NCBI GenBank assembly: GCA_003353785.1
Contig: PIVX01000007.1
Span: 1-64,000, forward strand
DNA length: 64,000 nt
Origin: Gammaproteobacteria bacterium
GTDB taxonomy: Bacteria; Pseudomonadota; Gammaproteobacteria; PIVX01
Direction of reading: 5' to 3'
Shown here: positions 57,950-64,000 of the stretch, piece by piece
Layout: each line of letters opens with the position of its first letter
Position numbering within the stretch: the first letter of the stretch is position 1
Position numbers and translations under genes: made by a program
Notes under the pieces: generated by a model
What the model was told of the DNA's origin: nothing
What the model saw: only the letters and a program-made list of their open reading frames with translations
Database searches by the model: none

Positions 57950-59368
57950 TTACAAAACATTTCCGTTAAAACTGAATGCACCATTAATAAAATTAAATTT
58001 TACATTGTAATTTTTATTTTCCAAGTTTAATAATCCAGCACTCTCCCATTCATTAACTTGTGCAAACACATCTTCATCTTTAACAGTTATATCCTGTGAT
58101 CTCAAATATTTTTTAGGATCAGAATGATCCGCTTTACTTAGTAATTCTTTCCTTTTATCTAAAATCATAAAATATTTTACTATCTCCTGAGTTAACTCTT
58201 TTGATGCTGACATATCGAGATTAATTCTATCAGCAAGTTCCCACATACTTTTCACAGATTTTAAATTTTTTGGCCAAGGATATTTAGGGTTTACAACACC
58301 TTTCACAGCTAACACACCTTTCCCAGATGTGAACTTAACAGGGCTTATTTTTATTGTGCTACTATCAGTTAAACTTTTGCCTATATTATCAAAAAATAAT
58401 TCTGAAGAAAAAACTATTTCCCTATCAGATATTTTCTCAAGAAATGTCTTTATTGGTTTTAAATAAAAATGTTCCCCATTAAACCCTACAGAGGAATGGC
58501 CATATTTACCGAAAGGCGATGTTAATCTATTAATACTCAAAAATATGTAAATATCAGCAAGATCATCTTGAATTACTGACAACACGACTTCTTGAGAAAA
58601 TTCATCTATTGATAATTTACTTCCGTCGATACTAGAAAGTAATATCTCATCTGCCAATACAGTACGATTAAAACTATATTTTTCACCTTCCCTTGCATAC
58701 TCTTCATGTAAATTAATATCTTTTACTACTATTTCCCCAAGAATAATATGGATAAGCTTTAATTCATCTACATCCAAATTAATTTTATACTCAGAAAAAT
58801 CGGCAGAATGATAAAAATCCAGATCTAAATCCAAAAATTTAAAAGATAACATCTTATTAACACGTTGCTTATGAGCAGGCAGCAATAAAGAATGGTTAAG
58901 ATTTCCTGAGTAAGAAATAGAAGACTGGATTTTTATCGGTATAACTTCTACCCTATTTCTAGATGATTTAACATCTAAATTAATTTGAGATTCAAGCAGT
59001 GCTAAACCTAATTTATCTCTAGTATCAGTATTATAAATAAAGAGTAAAGGCCCGTGCCATATATCTAACTCAATATTGAATGCATTCCCTGTTTTCTTAA
59101 AACCACTAGCAATTCCTCCTAAAATTATGCCTTTAATATTTTTTGGATATAACTTACCATCAACATTAACTTTAGAAGTAAACCAGCCACGCTTAATATT
59201 TATGCTAGAGAAATCAACATCAACAAAAGAATCCTTTTGATCTGTTATTCTAGCAATATTGGCAAAAACACTATTTAGTTGCTTTTCAATTAATACACCC
59301 AATATATATGGAGTAATAAGTACTAAAAAGCCGACAATACTACTTACTAAAATAAAAGAACGTTTCAC
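57950..59368 (-). CDS. DUF945 (YdgA-like) periplasmic protein
   Basis: 472 residues. One N-terminal membrane anchor (ILVSSIVGFLVLITPYILG), then a long beta-rich domain with repeated strand pairs. The early SSINIKRGWFTSKVNVDGK and the later pattern of hydrophobic strands fit DUF945/YdgA; role unclear, linked to outer membrane or motility in some species. GTG start with GGGATG upstream. Upstream of it, the MFS gene at 59391 is on the same strand with 22 bp between. Confidence 0.72.
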   Translation of the reverse strand: MKRSFILVSSIVGFLVLITPYILGVLIEKQLNSVFANIARITDQKDSFVDVDFSSINIKRGWFTSKVNVDGKLYPKNIKGIILGGIASGFKKTGNAFNIELDIWHGPLLFIYNTDTRDKLGLALLESQINLDVKSSRNRVEVIPIKIQSSISYSGNLNHSLLLPAHKQRVNKMLSFKFLDLDLDFYHSADFSEYKINLDVDELKLIHIILGEIVVKDINLHEEYAREGEKYSFNRTVLADEILLSSIDGSKLSIDEFSQEVVLSVIQDDLADIYIFLSINRLTSPFGKYGHSSVGFNGEHFYLKPIKTFLEKISDREIVFSSELFFDNIGKSLTDSSTIKISPVKFTSGKGVLAVKGVVNPKYPWPKNLKSVKSMWELADRINLDMSASKELTQEIVKYFMILDKRKELLSKADHSDPKKYLRSQDITVKDEDVFAQVNEWESAGLLNLENKNYNVKFNFINGAFSFNGNVL

Positions 59369-59390
59369 ACATGCATCCCATTAGTAAACA

Positions 59391-60647
59391 CTATTTACAA
59401 TTGTCCTTAATTCTAAATGCAAACAAAATACCCGTAATCAATCCAAATACCAGCGGAGAGAAAGCATATGTAAAAGCTTCTGGCCCATAATTGGGTATAT
59501 TATCAATGTAGCTTATATTACCACTATTATCCAACACCCATCCAACTATTGGAAGCAATATTGCACCAACAATAACAGAAGCCATATTTGCAAATGCAAG
59601 AGAAGTACCTGAGACGGCTGGAATATTAATCTCAGTAGATAAAGTATAAGCAATTACTACTCCTCCGCTGAAAACACCTGATAATAGTATCAAAGGCCCC
59701 AGTATAAATAATGGCAAATTTGGAACAAATATTATCACTGACATGCTTGCCAAAAGTAACGCACTAGAGGCCAACATAAACAATTTTCTTTTCATAAATT
59801 TATCTGACAACCACCCTAAAAATGGTGCTCCGATAATCCAACCAAGAAAAATAAACCCACTAAACATAGCACCTTTTTCAGCTGACATACCGTAGCATTG
59901 TCTCAGAAAAGTTGGTCCCCACATTTCTCCAAAAACTGCTGTTGGAGCAAAGAAAAAGCCAACAAAAACAGCGTTATACCAAGAATTTGGATTCTTTAAA
60001 ACTATCATTAAGGACTGTAGCATAGAATATTGTCTCTGCTCAGCTATTTTCATGGTAACAGCTGGATTCGGTTGACCCCAAAGCTTAATTACTATAGCAA
60101 TTAAACCAAGTAGTAATGACATTAACAATACAGCTTGTCGCCACCCAAGCATCACCATGATACTTGCCAAAGGTACCGCACAAAATGCACCTAGCATTCC
60201 ACTAGATTGAGTGAGTCCCACTATTAAACCTAATTTATTTGCTGGATGCCATGTTGCAGTTAGCTTAATAACTCCAACAAATCCAAAGGCAGCTGAAAAT
60301 CCAATTAAAACTCTTGATAAACAGGCTGATAATATAGAATCTGACAGTGAGAAAATAATGCACCCTATTGCAGAAACAGTTGCCATAATATACAAAAGTC
60401 TCTGAGAGCCATATTTATCCACTAGTAAGCCAACCGGTACTTGAAGCAAAACATAAGGATAATAAAAACAAGCCGACAACAACCCGACAATTAAAGCATT
60501 AGCTTCGAGATCTTGCATTAGCTCCAAAGCCATAACACCCGGAGATACTCTAACAATATACTCACTAAAGAAGAAGCTAGCAGCAATAAACCAGACTATC
60601 CATGGCCACCAATTTGTAATAATTAATCTAAGATTTCTTTTCAACAT
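59391..60647 (-). CDS. MFS transporter, Pht-like
   Basis: 418 residues, 12 membrane helices. EYIVRVSPGVMALELMQDLE and the loop GLLVDKYGSQRLL match the carriers at 16803 and 53497, so the window encodes three paralogues of one carrier subfamily. Substrate unknown. The ATG is followed by a basic stretch (LKRNLRLI). Same strand as, and 22 bp upstream of, the DUF945 gene. Confidence 0.85.
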   Translation of the reverse strand: MLKRNLRLIITNWWPWIVWFIAASFFFSEYIVRVSPGVMALELMQDLEANALIVGLLSACFYYPYVLLQVPVGLLVDKYGSQRLLYIMATVSAIGCIIFSLSDSILSACLSRVLIGFSAAFGFVGVIKLTATWHPANKLGLIVGLTQSSGMLGAFCAVPLASIMVMLGWRQAVLLMSLLLGLIAIVIKLWGQPNPAVTMKIAEQRQYSMLQSLMIVLKNPNSWYNAVFVGFFFAPTAVFGEMWGPTFLRQCYGMSAEKGAMFSGFIFLGWIIGAPFLGWLSDKFMKRKLFMLASSALLLASMSVIIFVPNLPLFILGPLILLSGVFSGGVVIAYTLSTEINIPAVSGTSLAFANMASVIVGAILLPIVGWVLDNSGNISYIDNIPNYGPEAFTYAFSPLVFGLITGILFAFRIKDNCK

Positions 60648-61383
60648 AAAATATCATTTTGCTTCACCATATCTCTATTGTATTAAAATTGACTTAATAC
60701 TCCAAATGATTTCTTTAAAAAATTCTAAACCTTCTACCTCTAAAAGTTCAAATATCCCCTGTAATAGCATAAAAGCCTTAGATTTACTATGCCGAGAATT
60801 CTGATATGATGGTAAAACTTGTGATAATCGTTATATTAACTCAACTGCATCTTAATTTATTTAATACCTATCTAATTCTGCTAAACAAAAGTTCTCGGAT
60901 CAAGCAATAATAATCAATTTACTGCTCTACATACTACCCGACTATTTGAAAATGCCATTTACTCTCATTCTAAGTTAATAACTTACTGTATTGGATCATA
61001 GCAAAATTCTAGACGTATAGATTTAAGACCCTTCGTGGATGAACCTATAATACCAGCAAATAATTGTTTTTATCTTTTTCTAGTTACCAAGCCACATCAA
61101 GAAATTTATAATTTTTCATGTGCCCTTTTCTATCTACAAGCGATATTGTAACATACATAAGCCTTTGCATAGAAAGTTGGTGATTAATTCTATTCTAATG
61201 GCATAATATTGGACAATACTATTAATACATTTATTGGTCAAAGTCAGAATTTCTATCATTGTTGCTGTTGTTAAATTTCTTAGATGCAAAACTAAAATCA
61301 GAAGATTCAAACAATATTCATATCCTAACAACAAATGGCTCCTTGATCATATTGGTTCTCCGCGTACAGCCTATAATTAAGTA
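60648..61383. other. 736-bp gene-free stretch
   Basis: All frames are broken within 85 codons and none resembles a known protein. No repeat or RNA structure is obvious by eye. It is probably a decayed gene or spacer between the carrier and lptG. Confidence 0.45.
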
Positions 61384-62448
61384 TCACCGATGTCTTCTTA
61401 ATAAGAGTAACCCAATCAAGGAAAATATTAATATCGGGATCAAAACTTCTATCAACGGATTAATTTGGAGTAATATACTAAGGGGACCTAGAAACATACT
61501 AAAGAAATAAAAAGTTATCCCAACCAAACTACCAATAATAATTCTTAATCCTAAATTAGAACTTCTTAACGGGCCTAGTATCATCGGTACGGCTAAAAGC
61601 AACATAACAATTGTCTTTAAAGGAATAACTGAGCGATCCCAAAATACCCAAATATATCTGTCACTACTTTTATTTGCATCTTTATATACAAATACATAAT
61701 CTGCCAACTCGCGTAAGGTCAAATTTGCAGGCTCAGCAGTATCTAACAAAATATATTTAAGAGGAATTTTGATCTTCCAGATAGATTCAGACATTATTTT
61801 AGTTGTTATTTTATCTTCAGATATTTTAGTAAATCTAATGTTTACAGCTCGCCAAAAATTTTCTTCAACTATAACTTTTCTTGCAAAAGCAATTTCTTTA
61901 AGTTCCCTATCTTCAAAAGAGTATTTTGATACATTCTTTAGATTATTACCAGATACCCGCCCAATAAAAATATAATCATCGCCATCTCTTGTCCAAATCC
62001 CTTTTTTTGTACGAACTACCTTACCTCCACTTTTCTGATGTAGCTTATTCTGCTCAGATAACCTATATGCTTTAGGAGCTACATATTCCTGCATTAGCAT
62101 AGTAACAATACTTATTACCAAAGCACTCTTTAATAGAATATAACAAATCCTATACACTGACACACCAGAAACTCTAAAGATTGTCAACTCATTGCTGGTT
62201 GCAAAAGTACCTAAGCCCATCATACCAGACAACAAGCAAATTAATGGGATCATATCACCAACTTTGGTAGGCATTTGTAAAATAACATACGTTACAGCCT
62301 GAAATAGGTGGTATTCATTCTGACCTATTGATGAAGACTCTCTTACCAAACCAACTATAAAAAATAAACTACAGAAGATGATTAGTATTAATAAGAAACT
62401 CTGAATAACTACTTTGTTTATATATTTTGAAATTATTCTCATGTTCAA
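61384..62448 (-). CDS. lptG: LPS export permease LptG
   Basis: 354 residues. Part of the LptB2FG transporter that pulls LPS out of the inner membrane. Six membrane helices (three at each end) with a periplasmic beta-jellyroll between. SYINKVVIQSFLLILIIFC, the short coupling loop PTKVGDMIPLICLLSGMMGL and the C-terminal RSSNLGLRIIIGSLVGITFY are typical. Overlaps lptF by 4 bp. The order lptF-lptG is as usual. Confidence 0.94.
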   Translation of the reverse strand: MNMRIISKYINKVVIQSFLLILIIFCSLFFIVGLVRESSSIGQNEYHLFQAVTYVILQMPTKVGDMIPLICLLSGMMGLGTFATSNELTIFRVSGVSVYRICYILLKSALVISIVTMLMQEYVAPKAYRLSEQNKLHQKSGGKVVRTKKGIWTRDGDDYIFIGRVSGNNLKNVSKYSFEDRELKEIAFARKVIVEENFWRAVNIRFTKISEDKITTKIMSESIWKIKIPLKYILLDTAEPANLTLRELADYVFVYKDANKSSDRYIWVFWDRSVIPLKTIVMLLLAVPMILGPLRSSNLGLRIIIGSLVGITFYFFSMFLGPLSILLQINPLIEVLIPILIFSLIGLLLLRRHR

Positions 62449-63560
62449 CTAGTCTTTTTAATAATTCTAATATATTTAATTATTCTTTTAGAATTGAATA
62501 ATGCAATACCTAACACAAAAAGGATAGAATGTACCCACCATAAACCAAAAACAATATCAATGGTACCTTCCCTAATAGCATTTCTGCCAAAAAATAATAG
62601 ATTATAATATCCGATATATAATAATATGCCGGGCAACACTCTAGAATATCTCCCCCTTCTCGGTTCTATTCTACTTATACTAAATGCTATCAAGATAAGT
62701 ACTATTACTGATATTGGATGAGCAATACGCCAGTGAAATTCCGCCATTTTTTGCTTTGAAGAACCAACTTGAATATCTAACAATTCATCTACTGACATTA
62801 TATTTTCTGTATAATCAAAAGTGGTATTAAAATCTGGCAGTTTTGCCATATAGCTATCAAATTTAATGCTACGAAAAGTATCTTGTGTATTAGAGTATCT
62901 GTAACCTTCGTTTAATATTGCATATTGTACTTCTGTTTTTTCTTCACTCATTACTTTTGCATTCTTAGCTAATATAATTTCAAAGTCATATCCAGTTTTT
63001 CTAGGATTTCTCGGATGTTCAGCTATAAATATACCATGAGCTGTATTACTACCATCGGCTTCCTTAGTAAAATTATCAACATAAATAACTTTTTTTCCCC
63101 CATCGACAAGAGAAAACTGTCCTGGAGATAATAACTTAGAAATAACATCAGATTTGGCAACAGTTCTAACATTTTTTAAATAGCTGATACTCAAAGGACC
63201 TAACCAAATAGAGAAAACAGCTACACATAAACATACCATTATAGAACTACTTAGGGATAAAAACAGCAGTCTTATCCGACTAACTCCGCTAGTAAGCCAA
63301 ATAATCATTTCATGTTCAGCATACATCCTGCTATACACCATGATAGCTGACAAATAAAAACCTAATGGTATTAAGAGGCTTAGTAAATATGGTATTTCTA
63401 AAATAACCATCTCTACTATATAAGAGACAGGGAATACTCCTCTTAAAACATACTTTAAGTATTTAAGGCTAGAATGACCAATAAAAATAACTAGTAAGAT
63501 CCCTATAATACCTAATGATGTATATATTAATTCTCTATTAAAATATCTTCTTATAATCAT
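62445..63560 (-). CDS. lptF: LPS export permease LptF
   Basis: 371 residues; same six-helix layout as LptG. IIRRYFNRELIYTSLGIIGI, the coupling-loop segment PYLLSLLIPLGFYLSAIMVY, the AEHEMIIWLTSGVSRIRLL block, and the C-terminal RRGRYSRVLPGILLYIGYYN are diagnostic. First gene of lptF-lptG, divergent from holC. pepA, normally beside lptF or between it and holC in gammaproteobacteria, is absent. Confidence 0.94.
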   Translation of the reverse strand: MIIRRYFNRELIYTSLGIIGILLVIFIGHSSLKYLKYVLRGVFPVSYIVEMVILEIPYLLSLLIPLGFYLSAIMVYSRMYAEHEMIIWLTSGVSRIRLLFLSLSSSIMVCLCVAVFSIWLGPLSISYLKNVRTVAKSDVISKLLSPGQFSLVDGGKKVIYVDNFTKEADGSNTAHGIFIAEHPRNPRKTGYDFEIILAKNAKVMSEEKTEVQYAILNEGYRYSNTQDTFRSIKFDSYMAKLPDFNTTFDYTENIMSVDELLDIQVGSSKQKMAEFHWRIAHPISVIVLILIAFSISRIEPRRGRYSRVLPGILLYIGYYNLLFFGRNAIREGTIDIVFGLWWVHSILFVLGIALFNSKRIIKYIRIIKKTS

Positions 63561-63708
63561 AAATTGTAAATTTAATTATCATGAACCAAATAAGTAATAT
63601 CTAAAAAATAGAAATTGTTTATCATTATATGTTCAATATTAAAATTTGTATACAATATTTCCAACAGGATAATGTGCTAACGATCAGATACATGTTAGAA
63701 TTAGCGCT

Positions 63709-64000
63709 ATGATTAATTTTTATGTCCTATCATACGATAATATTAGTAGTTCGCTAAAAACAATATGTAAAATTATTGAGAAAGCCTTCACAAATCAACA
63801 TAAAATTTTTGTTTACTGTCCAAACCAGCATATTACCAATGATATTGACCATACACTATGGACATTTAAAGAAGAGTCCTTCATTGGACATACAACATCT
63901 GACACCAAAATACCTCACTCCCCTATCTATATAAATCATTTAATACCATCAGCAGAAAATTTTACTGTGATCATTAATTTAACTGATAATAATATAGAAC
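63709..64000 (+). CDS. holC: DNA polymerase III chi subunit HolC (start only)
   Basis: 97 codons present, running off the window end. MINFYVLSYD at the start, CKIIEKAFTNQHKIFVYCPN, the DHTLWTFKEESFIGHTTSD block and PSAENFTVIINLTD near the end are the HolC pattern (DxxLWTFxxxSFIPH). Chi binds SSB and the clamp loader. In most relatives holC follows pepA and precedes valS. Confidence 0.9.
   Translation, partial: MINFYVLSYDNISSSLKTICKIIEKAFTNQHKIFVYCPNQHITNDIDHTLWTFKEESFIGHTTSDTKIPHSPIYINHLIPSAENFTVIINLTDNNIE

Noticed and set aside
61134..61510. Short frames on both strands beside lptG
   Set aside because: One overlaps the end of lptG, none has a ribosome site or protein-like composition.

Overview
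This window is chromosomal DNA from a strongly AT-rich gammaproteobacterium (about one third G+C by eye). Three kinds of evidence support that. First, gene order matches the class: tsaD/rpsU-yqeY-dnaG-rpoD-tRNA(CAT); yicC-gmk-rpoZ-spoT-recG next to rph and dut; rpmB-rpmG; rpoN-ptsN-HPr; trmB-yggX; coaD-ferredoxin; lptF-lptG divergent from holC. Second, it has an outer-membrane lipoprotein and LPS export apparatus (lolB, lptFG) and Ntr-type PTS genes. Third, it carries Pht-like MFS carriers, a TyrP-type permease, a ProP-type carrier and an ankyrin-repeat protein, a mix common in host-associated Legionella/Coxiella-like bacteria. The lifestyle and order are inferences; no 16S gene is present. 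Several usual neighbours are missing from otherwise conserved blocks (mutY, trmH, rapZ, pepA), which fits genome reduction.

Layout. 1-3.2 kb: secreted ankyrin-repeat protein (cut by the window start), a Nudix hydrolase, an unknown exported protein and an aromatic amino-acid permease. 3.4-9.9 kb: plsY, tsaD and the macromolecular synthesis operon (rpsU, yqeY, dnaG, rpoD), then tRNA-Ile2(CAT). 10-20.8 kb: DUF6624, plsC, nudE-mdh, hemW, trmB, yggX, tRNA-Phe, MFS carrier, malic enzyme, rpmE and xthA. 21-29.5 kb is an accessory-looking region: two paralogous HTH regulators, a CDF metal transporter, a collapsed IS200/IS605 element, several unknown exported or membrane proteins and an integral membrane protein of about 660 residues. 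29.5-43.6 kb is housekeeping: recG, spoT, rpoZ with a repeat-rich extension, gmk, yicC, rph, dut, rpmBG, rpoN, ptsN, HPr, an aspartic protease, pssA, a LOG-family enzyme and csaA. 43.8-52.5 kb mixes unknown exported proteins, class I aldolase and a ferredoxin-NADP reductase-like enzyme with a 713-residue protein of unknown function and an OmpA-domain protein. 52.7-64 kb: EEP hydrolase, MFS carriers, ferredoxin, coaD, lolB, tRNA-Gln, a DUF945 protein, lptG-lptF and the start of holC.

The most unusual theme is a scatter of decayed IS200/IS605-type elements. At least twelve intergenic sites keep only the 3' end of a tnpB-like gene and/or the element's right end; the transposase bodies are gone and a single tnpA is left as a frameshifted pseudogene. 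In TnpB systems the guide (omega) RNA is encoded at exactly this 3' end, so the remnants could be simple decay or retained RNA loci. Other points of interest are the 18-bp tandem repeats in rpoZ, the internal duplication in the OmpA-domain protein, a 12-C tract at the end of lolB and a 23-bp perfect inverted repeat after tRNA-Gln.
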